Assembly (NCBI GenBank): GCA_009733575.1
Contig: ML769388.1
Location: 124,001 to 188,000, forward strand
Source: Gymnopus androsaceus JB14
Taxonomy: Eukaryota > Basidiomycota > Agaricomycetes > Agaricales > Omphalotaceae
Length of the DNA stretch: 64,000 nt
Reading direction: 5' to 3'
Shown here: positions 1 through 12,467 of the stretch, piece by piece
Layout of the letters: the number at the start of each line of letters is the position of its first letter
How positions within the stretch are numbered: position 1 is the stretch's first letter
The notes under the pieces: model-generated
Database searches by the model: none
What the model saw: only the letters and a program-made list of their open reading frames with translations
What the model was told of the DNA's origin: nothing
Program-made: the position numbers and the translations under genes

Positions 1-325
1 AGTGACGTTCAAGAGGACCACCGCATCGGACGTATTGATTGTTTTGATATTGAACTGACGCGCGTGGCTCTCCTCTACTTACAGCAAAATTTAAGCGCAA
101 ATCGCAAGAAAAAAAGCGAATGCGTTCGCTGCTCAGTCACACATGCAATATACGTACTAGGCGCAGAGCTGTCAGTTATTTAATTGGCGTGCAACTTGAA
201 CTAATAACTAATAACTACTGATACACTCTAATCCCACTAAATAATATAAGCAAGCATTGGCATCTCAATACTTCTGACACGCTATGAGTAGGTACTTTTG
301 GATATCGATAAAACATGTGTGCAGT
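1..325. other. intergenic, downstream of SYO1
   Basis: AT-rich stretch beyond the SYO1 stop codon. I see no supported gene, RNA or repeat here; it should hold the SYO1 3' UTR and polyadenylation signals on the minus strand. Confidence 0.5.
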
Positions 326-2868
326 TTATAACCCAAGATTCCTGCGATATTGAATAAATGCAATCAGATTGTCGCGAACTTCCTCTCCTCGTCTCCGTAA
401 ATCTTTCCCTCCTGGCTTCTTCCGATCAATACCCTTGACGGCCTTTCGTACCCTTCGACGCTCGACACGAGAGCCTGTAGCATACCACCTTGACGGAAGT
501 TGACGTCGTAGGGCAGCGTCTCGTCGGAATAAATATCAACCAGTGCCGATGTAGCTTGTATCAGCGACTCAGTGCCCGCAGGTGACGGAGACGAAGTAGG
601 GAGGAGCGATATCAAGTAATTGGCGATGATCTAGGAATGAATAAATCACGCAAATTTCGAAGAGACCCAGGTAATAATTACCTGATTGCTTGGAATTGAA
701 TCTGGATATTGCGCCAGGCATTCAAGTACACCAATGCATTTGACTTTTGTTGCTTCATCGGATGCTCCGTCGCAGAACCGAATTAACACCTGTATTTGCT
801 CTTCAGTGGCAGACTGTACAGTGATTAGACAGCATTTTTTCAGGGTGGATGGAACTCGCTTACCAAAGTCCCTTTCCAAACTACAGCCACTCCCCACAGT
901 ACTCCGACTCCGATCTCCCACATCTCCATTCTTCTCTCTTGCCCCATCCCTAATTCGGTACCGACTACGCCAAGGCAACCCCAAACTTCATTCCACACCT
1001 TGTGTCCCGCTTCAATATCAGCAGAAACTGAGGGACTGGAGGAAGTGGCAAGTGAAAGGAATATATTGTTTAAACACTCCATAGCGCTAATGTGAATGGC
1101 GCTCAAGGCAGAAGTGGTAGGAGGATGGGGTGATGGAGCGGCAAGGGGAGGGAACGAGAGAGCAGTGGGATGAATTAACGCCAAAAGAGACGGTACTAGA
1201 GATGGTAGTAACGTTACACTAGCCGTGCTTTCATTGCTTTTTGAGTTCTCGTTCATTCCATCCATATCTGAAAGAGAATCAGGGCAAACACGGAGATCGT
1301 GGATTGAAGGCTAACCTTCGTCGTCGTCTTCCATTTCTTCTTCTTCACCTCCCGCATCTTCATCAGCACCCGCAGACGGATCGGGGAGAGTAGCGCAAGC
1401 CCCAGTTAAGATTTCTAAAGCCAGTTGCACTGTCCGCAGATTTCCCTCCAGTTGCTCCAGTTCTACCTCGTATGTAGATTTATGGTCAGATTTGGGGGTG
1501 TGCTTGAGCGACAGTTTTTCGATTTGAGGCTCAGATGCCTGTATCAAATCAAAATAATGACTCGTTTGCGTAAATATAAACTTAGACGTACCAAGCTATT
1601 TACCGACTGTTGCGCGCGACTCGCAGCTTCTGGTAGTGATATGGAAGAAATCACGGGCTGCAACAAAGGTAGAACGATCTCCTTATCAATGTCGATAGAG
1701 GAGGCAGGAGAAGGCGGTGGCAGCGGTGAGATATTGCGAAGAATGCCTATGCACGCGTCAGAAATCGAAGTCGCTAAAATACTCGGTTCTAGAAATAACC
1801 TGAACTCAACACCTTCAGAGTAATTTGTCGGTAATCGTTCACATCTTTGGCCTCGCCATTTGCAGGCTGCTCAGAAGGCTGCACTATGGACAACAAACAA
1901 GATATATATCCTGCGTCTGATTTTAGACTGGCAATTGCTGGGTCGTTATCGTCAGTCAAGACATATAAACACTGTGCTGACAAAAGGATGGATTATTCGC
2001 GTCCATGAGAACAAGATTGAAAGACATATACCAGCAGCAAGAACAGGGGCGAATCGATAGCTTATCCCGTGAAGCTAAGAACGACATGAGGAACGGTATC
2101 AGATTAATCGAGTTGATTGCGTTCAGTGCTTTGTTTGAGGTCTCTCTAAAGGTAACGAGTAAGATATAATTGAGCAAAGAAGAGTCGAGAGGGCGTACGA
2201 CAGACACCATAGCGTCGTAATGACATTGTCAGCAAACTCGTACATCAAACGTTGTGTACTCTCAGGGGCTGCTTTCGAAGATTCCAAGTATTGCGAGAGC
2301 ACATCGGATATCTGAATTTGTAAACATCAGAAGAAAAGTGACCACATGAGCGTTTTTACCTTGGGAATGAACGTTTTTAAAGGTGTAAGGATGTTTTTGT
2401 TATACATTTCTGCACAGATATCGTAGCCTCCGTCGATGCATAGATTTCTGATTTCAGAGATAAACATTCGACCTTATTCTCATCTAGAGATAAACATACC
2501 TCAAGGCACCCATTGCTTCTACCATGACCTCGTCCTCGCTGTCGGTTAGCCGAGCTATGAGAGCACCAACCACGTTTTTTCCTTGCAGTAAAGCGTCGAG
2601 TAGAGGGATCGTTCTGAATGAGGTTCGAGACGGCTACACAAGCCCATTTCCTATCTGAAGCATCTGGGCTCTCCATCTAGCTTGCAGGTACACTTAGTAA
2701 TTGTCCAAGGAAATCGAATATCAAGCACACTTTTTGGATGATTGGGAGAATCGCTTCATTTTTAGTGGAGGTTGAAGATGCAGATGCGAGTCCTTTTGGA
2801 AGGTGAGAGTCGGGAACTCTCACTGGATTGTGCCTGCGCATAGCCTTTTTCTTCTGAGATTTGCCCAT
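326..2868 (-). CDS. SYO1: Syo1/HEATR3-type ribosomal protein import chaperone, with frame breaks
   Basis: Syo1 is a HEAT/ARM-repeat adaptor that co-imports ribosomal proteins uL18 (L5) and uL5 (L11) into the nucleus for 5S RNP assembly. The start at 2868 gives a basic N-terminus (MGKSQKKKAMRRHNPVRVP) typical of the family. Family-like blocks follow in order: DASDRKWACVAVSNLIQNDP, ETSNKALNAINSINLIPFL, AQCLYVLTDDN, RNISPLPPPSPASS, an acidic DDDED loop, PHPPTTSALSAIH, and a C-terminus ending DLRRRGEEVRDNLIAFIQYR. At least eight introns of about 50-60 nt join these blocks; one splits IIQK|MESPD near 2675. The reading frame breaks three times: in the AAA run at 2590-2592, the GGGG run at 2046-2049 and the CCC run at 451-453. 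In each case the family sequence resumes in another frame with no possible intron. The gene identity is firm; whether the gene is functional depends on whether these indels are real. Confidence 0.85.
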
Positions 2869-3744
2869 CTTGAGAAAGTAAAGATTCAAGAGATACAAGA
2901 AAAAAAATAGGCGCCTACGTTCGCGCTGATGCGCGCCTAATAACAACAAGCGCCTGACTTCCAGCCAATCTTCTCATACCATTCGCGGTCTATCATATTT
3001 CAAGCCATATGGCATATTTCTGGTAGACGAGATCCATTTCACACACTGCTATTGGCCACTGAAAGTCTGAAAAATACACACAAGGCTACCAACCACGCAT
3101 GCTCTGGCCCCCTCTTTTTTTTCTCACATGAATCCCGGTCTCGCGTAGCAATCGGTAACGGTTATTTAAATATTTCCCTGTACAGTGTATGTAACAGCAG
3201 TATAGTACTGAGTAGGATCTTTCATCTCTAAAGCTTAACCCAACCGCATAGGTCATGCGGTTGGTACATTGCTATTCTGTCGAAGAGCTCTTTCGGTACC
3301 ACTGTATAGGTGAGAGAATCTTTGAATCATGATCAGTGCCACGGCTCACCAATATCGGACCTGTGCGTACATGTACATATGTAGATGGTGTACATAGATG
3401 GCTTAAATGTTCCAGCAATATGGCCCACGGCCACATTATCAGCACTTCCTTGCCCTGAATAGTCCTCGCACCTGATGCTCCGAAATCGTGTTGGATCATC
3501 TATATCTGTCAGTTTGAACTGTGAACTGTCTTGACAACAACCTATATAACTTTTTTAAGAGCAAATATTTAAAGAGTATTGGATACAGGAGGTAAGCTAT
3601 GTGGAACCAGGGGAACATGCAAGAAAAGGTGTGAAAGATGAGTGGCTACAATGGGTTAGAGAGAATCCTTTTGAAGTAAAATTTTGAAAGAAAAGGAAAA
3701 AGTACCGGTCCGATTGCAAGGAAGAACGTCCCGGATAACCTAAA
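2869..3744. other. intergenic: SYO1 promoter and downstream region of the next gene
   Basis: Both flanking genes are on the minus strand, so this holds the SYO1 promoter on the left and the 3' end of the 3745-5566 gene on the right. There is a T-rich patch near 3113-3122. Short open frames here show no family signal and I reject them. Confidence 0.4.
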
Positions 3745-5566
3745 CTATGACCTTTGGGGGAGAAGATCTCGAGAAGACACTGATGTTCTCGTGTCCGGAT
3801 CTCTGGCGCTGTCGAATGAAGGCAGTCCATTATCCATGGGCTCAGATGTCAAGGCACAGTCTGTCGATGCACTAACAAGATCCCGAGGATTGGCTGCCTC
3901 GTTGAGTGTCGACTCGGGGTCGCTGGGAAGAAGGAGCGGAGGAGCACTTGTGTGCTCTGAAGGAGAATGTAAAAGATCGATCGGTGGAGCACTAGGGCCT
4001 GCATCGAAGTTTTCTGCAGGCTCAAACGGAGGGGCACTCGGACCAGCTTCAGGTTCGATGTCCATTATGTCCCGGTTGTACTCGTAAGATGAGACGTAAG
4101 ACGGCTGGGAGGAATAAGGGTAGTCGTGAGAGTAAGACTCTACTCCTTTGCCCTTTTCATTCGACGAGTGAGAATGATCAGGAGGTGGAGGGAACACGGA
4201 ATAGGAATAGACACCACTATTAGGGTCCGCAGCATTAGCTGTAGATGAGGAATCCGGGTCTAGATTGACGAAATCGTCGAGTTCTTCGTCCTGCCAATAA
4301 GGTGCAAGCACCGTATCATGTCTGGTCGAGAGTCCTGCTGCGTCAGGCGAACTAACGAGCATATTAAGCTGCTCTAAGAGTGCCTTGTCATCGGTGGCAA
4401 CATGAGCCATATGATGAGGGCCTATCGATTGATCGAGAATGAGCATGTCTGAAGCGGGAGATGGAGATGCCCCTCGCGATTGGACATATGAGGCTGGTGA
4501 TGGTAGAGTTGATTCCGATTTGGTAGGATGCAGCAAAGCATCGCTTCGAAGGTGATGCAGGTAAGCAGGGGGAGAATGGGGCGCTGAAGACGCTGGGGAT
4601 GATATGTGAATGGATACAGGTTCTTCCGTTGTGCTGACAGTGACTTCATGCACTGATATTTGAGTTGGAGGAAGGGAACTGAAGGAAGAACGGGGAGAAT
4701 TTGGTGGCGAAGCGGGAGTGCTATCGACGACTGTAGGGTAGATGCTGTCAGTGTCGTTGTCGATAGGCTGAACAGTCTTCCGTTTACCCCTCCTCTTAAG
4801 GAAGGTATATCGAGCATTAGTCTTCCAACGAGCAGTGGCCCTCGCTAGCAACTTTTGCTTCGACTTGGCTTCTTTTTCAAGCCTGGCTTGGAGGTCATCA
4901 CAAGAAGCCACCTGTTTCTCTGCATGCGCCTCAGCATCTTTCAGAGGCTTGCTCGTTTTTCTCCAAAGGATGCAGCAAGCCATGAAGAAACAGATGGACA
5001 AGGCCAAGGCGAGAGATATAGCCAGTACTTCGCCGGTGGAATTTTCGTGGGGTAAGGGAGACCACCCAGGAGGTAAGGAATCCATAATACCAGAGGCGGT
5101 CGCACTCGTGCTACTAATGTCGTCGATTTCTGCAGTCGGCGAAGCGGTTGCAGAGGCCAAATCATCCTGACAATCCTGTTGTAAAATGTAAACATGAGAT
5201 AGAAAGCGTCAAGAGTGACGAACGTACTGCACACATCGATGAACCGTATAAATTCCAGCTAGCTTTTCTCCAAAGTCCGTCCGTCCCTAGCTCATACCTG
5301 TCTGGCAACCGTCGCTTGGATTTCGGCTTTACTGCTGCCGATTGCTGAATATCGTCGTTGAAGCAAGCAATCTCTTCTTCATCCACTCCGGGACAGAGAA
5401 AAGATAAAGAAACTGGGCTGGCGCCGACTGCAGAAGTATTGGCGACAGTGGCAAGTAAGGAGAGGAGGCCGGTGGAGGGAGCAGCAGAAAAACGTGACGC
5501 TCGCTTCCGTCGTCGCTTTGGTTCGCGAGATGACGAAGTGGAAGGCTCAGACAATACGTTGAGCAT
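3745..5566 (-). CDS. single-pass membrane protein, Ser/Pro-rich, unknown function
   Basis: Two coding exons. Exon 1 starts at 5566 (MLNVLSEPSTSSSREPKRRR) and ends ...GSSMCA; a GTACGT...CAG intron near 5164-5227 leads in frame to DDLASATASPTAE. The product has about 580 residues. It carries a basic patch and a mildly hydrophobic stretch near the N-terminus, a Ser/Thr-rich segment, then one clear membrane helix (EVLAISLALALSICFFMACC) followed by basic, possibly coiled residues (LWRKTSKPLKDAEAHAEKQ). The long C-terminal tail is rich in Ser, Pro, Asp and repeated GPSAPP-type motifs, as in signalling or trafficking tails. The layout suggests a plasma-membrane or Golgi protein with a disordered cytosolic tail. 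I do not recognise a named family. There are no frame problems. Confidence 0.65.
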
Positions 5567-5662
5567 TTACTTGGCGCAGGGTATCTATCGTGCCAAGAAA
5601 GAGGATAAAGTGATGGGTGGGTATAAAACAGAAACAAGGTTGATAAATAAACACTTTCAATT

Positions 5663-8600
5663 CTAAAAATAACCCCTGAGCTCCTCGCTAATAATTGATC
5701 TCCTTTCTTTTGCTCTCTCCTCCAGTATAGCTCTCTCTGTCTCCATCTCAGTGTTCATAATAACATCTTCCGTCCCTCTTTCATACACAATCTTGTAGGT
5801 GGGTAGGCTGACCCCGATGCTCAACTCACCCTCCAACGTGATGTGTCTGTTCTCTCCCGGTTGCCGAGTCCTATTATTGGGTGAAATTTCAAATCGGACT
5901 CGGGGATGATCAAAAAGATATGAATTCACCTTTTGAGGAAAACTGGGCCAATTTCCTTAATTTGCGGCACCCATTCCGTAGAAAGCCGAAGAATGTATGT
6001 ATCCACGTACTCTCTCCATCGACTGAAAGATGCAGGCTTCTGCTGGCTGTTGACACTGGCATCGTCCCGCCTCATGAGGTTGATCTTCATTATTTTCCCC
6101 TCCCGTTCCTACATAAATAAATCAATGAATCAATGTCGTCAAGTTGACAGAAATAGCATACGCACCCAATGAATTTTGTAGAGATGACCATCTTGCCCGA
6201 CGTGTCCCTCCGCCTCTCTCCGGTAACGGATTATATCCTGATTCGTGATTGACTCTGACACTTGGGCACTTTGCAGCAGGGACCACAGCTCCTGACACTT
6301 CGCATCAGAAACAATGGTCTGAACCTGTAGAGCATCCGCGTCAGCCTTTATGACCCTTGCAGACGTAAAGAATGATAACAAATGATACCTACCTGCTTAA
6401 CAAGAGCTATAATCAACTTATCCAGAGTAAACAAATGATAGGCCTAAGAATAGAAGGGATTAGCAGCTATTATTATAAAAATTGGGGGTATTTTTGCACA
6501 CCTTATTGCCGAAGAACCATCTCATGTGCTCTTCGAACGAAACCTGATCCAGGTCTCCCGCGAAAACCTTCTCGCATGCGTCCAGAAGGTACATATAGAC
6601 CACGTTAGTATCTCCATTCAACTGCTCCTGCTCCATAGCTTGTGCTAAAACTGTAGCAGGTCCGTTGGGGTCATCAAGACCCAGCTGTACGGCGACAGAA
6701 TTGGAAAGCAGGTGTGCATGTTTTTTCGCCGCAAGCTCTTGACCAATCTCCTTGCACATAAGGAGACGAGAATAGAAGAGCTGGATCCGCGGGATTAGAC
6801 TTAACCTTTGGCGATATGATAATCTGCTTACCTGCAGTAGACGGAAGAGAGTATAGAAAGTAGTGTTCGCGAAGAATGGCCTCTCCCAATCGCCGCTTCT
6901 AGCCTCCTCAGAGTCCATGGTTGTCGCTCCTGTAGCAGACGATTCCCTGATCCATGTATCCTCGTTAACGATGGCAGCGGAATCCTCATCTTGGCGAGAT
7001 GAAGGGATCAGTGGAGAACGATGACTCTCAACGAACGCTGGCGACCCCGCTCTCGACACAGCGGCCGAAGCTGAATTACCTCGTTGATGACGCCGTTCTC
7101 TAGCAGTCTTAATAAGTTTTTTCCTCAAGTCTCCGGCGGCGATGCCGTTTGACTGGCCAGAGACTTTTCTTCCGCCCTTGGAACCTAAAGTGTGTTCCAC
7201 GCCTTCCGCTGCTTCATCCGACCCGCCACCTACCCCGTCGTGTTGTGGCTCGCACGCGATGTCAAAGTCCGCAACGGGGTACATAAATAGAGTGGGCACG
7301 AATGTGCGCAGAAATTTTTCGACACTGCGCCGCTCCAAAACACTGTATTGGCCTTGAGAGCGATCAAGGAACGAATATACCAGCTTCAAGCAGTCATGCA
7401 ATACTGCCGTATCCTGAATCTGATATTCCAGTTGGGCTTTGAGAGAACCACGAGCGAACGGAGGAGTCCAGGCCTTCTGCTTCCCTTTTTCATCTCCACT
7501 CTGTGAGCGAGTATCGAGGTCTTCTATTTCCTCGAGCTGTTGGGCCTGAATCGACTCGATATCAGCGACAAAGTGCTTGGCTGTGATGCACTTTTTGTCG
7601 TTTTGCTTGAAGCTGATGCCTTGGTGGTCGAGGGACTTGTAAAAGTTCTTACAATCCACCTCCCGCCATGTTCGACTCCATTCACGATGAGCCCTTCGCC
7701 ACTCGTCATCTTTCTGTTTGAGCCTAGCGAGAACAACAGGAACGGCGACCCCAGGGCAATCCTGCAGCGCTTGGAGAATTTCCACGCCATTATCCCGTCC
7801 GTAGACCTTCTTGATGATACGGGTATAGATACCCTTACTTGGTCCACCGAGCCCTGGCGGGAGCTTGTACATACTGCGTTCTTCAGCAGTCATGGCATCG
7901 ATCCGCTCGTTGAGAGGCTCTAAAATCGCGATAGTGCGCGTCATGGCTTCGAGATGAACATGATATTCGTGACGCTCTTCTTCGCTCTTATGAAGTGCAT
8001 CTTCGAAAGAGTTTTTCTTCAGCGTCAAGAAACCGGCTTCTTCAGACGCCCAGGTAGGGTGAGAAACCCATTCGTCGTTTAATACTGAACGACAAAGTTC
8101 ATCTCGACCCGAGCAAGCAAGACGCACTTCCTAAAAGAGGAGAAGAGAGTAAGATAACATGAGTGAGGGCACTTGAATGAAATGACTAACACTCCACGGC
8201 AATCTTCTATAACTTGGTCCTTGTCCGTCGTCGCTGGGCAGGGCAGCCAGTGCTTCAGGTGGACCGGTACGGATACTACCAGGAGGTCCATTCTCTGGAT
8301 CGTCTTGCTTCGAATCATACCCGACAACCTCCTTGAACTCTTCCATTAGGTCTCCTTCACCGAGGAACGCTGCTGCACGGTTGATCAGCACCTTCACGTC
8401 TATGATATCCTTGGAATAAAGACTGAGAAGCTTCAGAAACTCCTCGTAAATTTCGCGATTGTCCAAAGATTTCTTTGCGCGATCGAAGAACACAATCCTT
8501 TGTTGCGTAGCGGGGGTGGGTGGCGGTGGTTGTGCGAAGGAAGGCAATGGTGGTTGAGGATGCTGAGTGGGAGGAGCTGGAGGAATTGGATGAGGAGGGA

Positions 8601-10040
8601 GCTGTGGCGAAGGTGGAAGCGGAAAAGGAGAGAAGGTAGGGGATCCAGGATCCCCTTTGTGAACGAGTTTTGGTTTTTTGGCCTGTGAAAGAATGATTAG
8701 ATTGTGCACGTGAGATCCTTCGTCAATCGCGTACCCTACTAGACGCAACTTTGGGCGGAGGAGGTACTGGTGTAGGCTCTTTCTCTGAGACACGCTTTTT
8801 ACGTTTCGAGCCTGCAGTGACTGCCTTTTTGGAGCCCTTCTCAGGAGATCCAGCAGGAGTTGAAGCGTCGGGTGTATTCCACGGTTGTGAACTAGGACCA
8901 GCTCCCGCAGGACCGTTAGGTTGTGAACCAGCGTTCCCTGAGTGAGAAAGGCCTCCAGTAACCTCCGGAAGGAAGTTTTTGAATTCAGACAAGAGATCAG
9001 GCGCGTCTTTAAAAAGACGCTGGACTTGCTCATAGACCTGGGACTATGATAGAATGTCAACTCGGATCCGAAAGCAATACATGAGTACAATGCTCACATC
9101 CTGAAGTAGTCTTTGCTCCTTCTGATACGCCTGCAATATATCAAGAAACTGCTTATAAGTGTTGGTGTCATCGGAGTATCTAGCTTTGATTTTGTTGAGA
9201 TACTGAATCGCATGGTTGAATTCTCCTTGTGGCTGTTTTTCCACTGGATTCTTGTTGTTCAAGTTCCCTAACAAGGCAGCAGCGGTATTCTGGGTCTGTT
9301 GAATACTAGGGGAAAACGGGCGATCGAATGTAAGAGATGTATGAGGGACATGGAATGGCTGTTGGGGTGTCATTGAGCGCGAAAGCGAGTTTACAGGGGC
9401 GAGGGGAGTTGGTGGGCTACTAGGCGTGTTGAGCCCCGGGAAAGCAAAAGGCTGGGCAAGGTTTGGCCCAAACCCAGGAATGTCACGCGGCGGATGCGTG
9501 ATAGCGCGAGGAATGTGACTGGTAGTACTCTGAGTTGTAGTACCTGACGGTGTTGTAACTGTAATCATATTTGGGTCCAATGGATCACCAGAAACATCGA
9601 TGCGATATCCGACTGGGAGAAAGGTATTGAATCCTTGGATTAGTGGCGGATTTCCATGGAAAAGCTTGGAAACCCGGTTAATAACACCAGGAGTATCAAT
9701 TCTGAGCAGATTAGAGCTTTGAAACACGGTAAAAAGAGAAAATGACGTACTGCTGACTCTTGAAATCCTTCATGATATCCAAAAACTTGTTGTAGACCTC
9801 CGGTTTCTCGGAAAATTGGTGTTTTACAGCATCCAAATAGCTGAGAGCGTCTGTAACATTAAGAGGTCGAGCTGACTCTGGTTGCTGGGAAAGAGATGGC
9901 CCTAAAGCAGCAATTTGTTCTGTTGAAGGGCGCAGGGCCAAAGGTTTTGGTGTCCTAGGCATCATATTCGCATTTCCAAGAGATAAATGCGACGACGGAC
10001 GAGTCATTGGAGAACTTTCTCGAGTGGGTAAAGCCGACAT
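5663..10040 (-). CDS. SIN3: SIN3 transcriptional corepressor scaffold
   Basis: Sin3 is the scaffold of the Rpd3/HDAC histone deacetylase complexes in the nucleus. The start at 10040 ([15 protein letters not shown]) was chosen because the only in-frame residues upstream lack ATG. The first PAH domain ([17 protein letters not shown] ... [11 protein letters not shown]) lies near residues 60-130 and is completed across an intron by [14 protein letters not shown]. The second PAH ([16 protein letters not shown]) and a third, more divergent one ([20 protein letters not shown]) follow. The HDAC-interaction region begins [21 protein letters not shown] and includes [11 protein letters not shown]. The C-terminal Sin3a_C region runs through [18 protein letters not shown] to the stop at 5663. 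About ten short introns; every junction is in frame over 4.4 kb. The product is roughly 1,250-1,300 residues, normal for fungal Sin3. Domain order and completeness make this call secure. Confidence 0.96.
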
Positions 10041-10417
10041 GAGTGCTGATGAGCTCAAGGTGCTACCATAAGATTAGGGAGCTAGAAAGAAAGAAGGAAG
10101 ATGGTTCCGAGGTCTGCGAATAGAGTAAACCACATGTTTATCTTATCAAACTCCCTCAAGTGCCTGCCGGTCGCTTAATCAAGTCGACGAGTCCACACCA
10201 GACAAATTCTAATTTCTCGAAAAAGTGTATTATGTATGTATAATTTGAGATATGATATAGCAATAGTTCTTGCTACTTTAGTATACATGATGTAGGAATA
10301 TGCCGTCTTGCAAGTTTGAGTTAATGAATGAACTATACGCAGTGGATGTCCGTGGAAGTAACATGTTACTACTGTATGCGCGGCGCCATGAAATAATTTA
10401 GATAGAATGTGCACAGT

Positions 10418-11337
10418 TCACGATGTCCTTCTTTGGGGAGGAGGCAGCGTCTGACTTCGAACAGCATTCGGTCGAGTAAGTAGATGTTCCGGAGAAGGTG
10501 GTAATGGAGTAGGAGAAAAATATGGCGCAAGTTCATAAGGTTGTGTTCGCTGCCGCACAACCTGCGGCTTTTTCTTCCTTTCACATTTATCCGAAGTTGC
10601 AGGCTCAGATGGAGATGATGGAGTCTTAAACAATTGTGATCAGTAAAACAGATATGCGTTATGTCGAACGAGCATATACCTTGGATTGGCTACGGCTTTT
10701 CCGATGCCCTTTGGATCTGAAGAACGACATACTTCGTGATTCACGCAAAGTACTGCTGGGGACGGCCATTGTTGACCTACGTTCTATTACTGGCTTCGTA
10801 GCAAGCTTGGAGCCATGAGGAACCTCTTCATCTGAAGTCACTGAATGACGGCCGCGGGGACCATCTGATGTCGGTATAGGATGCATTGGCGGAAAGTAAT
10901 CATTAATTGGAGGCGACCAAGGCGCCTGTGTCGGGAAAACAGGTACTGACGATGTTGTTCTCAAAGAATGTGATGATTCCGGATCTGTTGATTCGGAGGA
11001 ATTAGAGATATGGTGCGTGACAATGGTCGGTATAGGGGAGGAAGGAGCTGCAGGAGATGAGGCAGATGATTTAGTTTTGCTTTCCTTTCGGCGCGGTTTG
11101 TGTCTAGACGAGGTCCTGGAAGGTGGCAGAGGACGTGCGGGCCGATTTGCCAGCAGGAGCTGGAAAGAAAGAGTGGATGACAGCGGTTATAACGCTCTAC
11201 AGAGAAATGAATATTTTGGTCCAACTAGATTGATGGATAGAACATACCAGCACAAATCCCAAGCTTCCTACGAGAAGACTAGCACTTTTAATCATCAATC
11301 TATGCGCTGGGCCAGCAAAGGAGAACAATGCGGACAT
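10418..11337 (-). CDS. small N-terminally anchored Ser/Pro-rich protein, unknown
   Basis: Three coding exons. Exon 1 (start 11337) encodes MSALFSFAGPAHRLMIKSAS plus LLVGSLGFVL. A GTATGT intron follows, and the next exon resumes LLLANRPARPLPPSRTSSRH, so the first exon and the splice together make one short hydrophobic segment, a possible signal anchor or cleavable signal. The rest is basic and rich in Ser, Pro and Arg (KPRRKESKTKSSA, RRSTMAVPSSTLRESRSMS). After a second intron (10636-10678) it ends QRTQPYELAPYFSPTPLPPS...PPPQRRTS. The product has about 215 residues and looks disordered apart from the N-terminus. No family is recognised; clean frames and good splice sites support a real gene. 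Confidence 0.6.
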
Positions 11338-12467
11338 GATGGTAGAAAGAGATGTACTGAGTGAGTGGAATGTGTAATGAGGCGGAAAGCAATGAACGCG
11401 CGCGCCGTTTCAAAACAATTTTTCACTACAATGCGTGTTGCTGTGCCTTTCGATCGAAGCTGCGAAACAGACTCGATACCTCCGTAAACCAGGGTGTACG
11501 TATTAGGAATATCCGTGTTACCGAATCTGCAATGACCGTCGGAGCGAACGATGAAGAGCTAAAGGTCACTTACTCTAAGTAAGGCCCTTCATATATAGAG
11601 CTTCGGCTGGGCATTATGTATGTCGTCGGCTAATTATGGCAACGAATATATGTTTTGTGCCGCTTGTCGTTCGAAATCTTGCCTGCGCATTGTCTTGTTA
11701 TTACAGGTTGATATTTCATTGACATCCCAAAATGCCTATTAAACCCATGCTCTTAAATTCACGCGTACACTTCGATGTTCTTCGCTGCGCCGAAGCAAAA
11801 TACGAGAAGTCCAAGTGGTTGCCCGTCCAACCATCAACCAACTAAAGCAACCAAGGATCACGTCCCGCCTTTGAATGGTGTGAACACTGCCAAAGTGCCG
11901 ACGATTGGCTGCTAAGGCGCTAACCGCTAAGCTGGAGGTTTTCGCGGCGTCTTCGAGCTCAAAGACGTGCTATAGATCGTATAAGTTTCTTGAGCATGAC
12001 CCAGTGAGCCTGTAAAAAGCAACACCACTTGAGATCTTCGTATCCGGGCAATAACATAAGTACCTTTGAAGATGTGACATGATTAAGACAGCACTGCGCA
12101 AATCTGTCCATCCAAGAAGCGAGGTCCTTTGAAAGTGATCACAGGTCTGGTCAAAGTATTGTTTAGAATATCGACGTTGCTTTGAATACCAAGTCTTGGC
12201 AATTGCGGCAGAGGCCATTGCTGTGCTCCGTTCGATAGAGTACTCTGTTTGTAAAACCAGAGAAATACAAAAGGAATGTGTGTATACCGACTGCACTGCT
12301 GGCAAAGATCAAGCGGAACATAAGAGGATACCGGTGCAGCAATTGGTACCATTGGTGTTGGAAGAAGAAAGCTGAGCACAGTCGAGTCTCCAAAAACTTC
12401 AGGTGGCAGTGTTTTCGGTCTGGTTTCCGTCATCGCTTTGAATCTTTCTCTCCTTCCACAACCTCCA
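11338..12467. promoter_or_regulatory. divergent intergenic region between the 10.4-kb gene and palI
   Basis: About 1.1 kb separates the start at 11337 (minus) from the start at 12468 (plus), so it must hold both promoters and 5' UTRs. A TATA-like stretch (catatatagag) lies at about 11589-11599. Open frames at 11361-11582, 11970-12305 and 12083-12508 have no family signal; the last two mostly mirror the start of palI. I see no gene. Confidence 0.4.
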
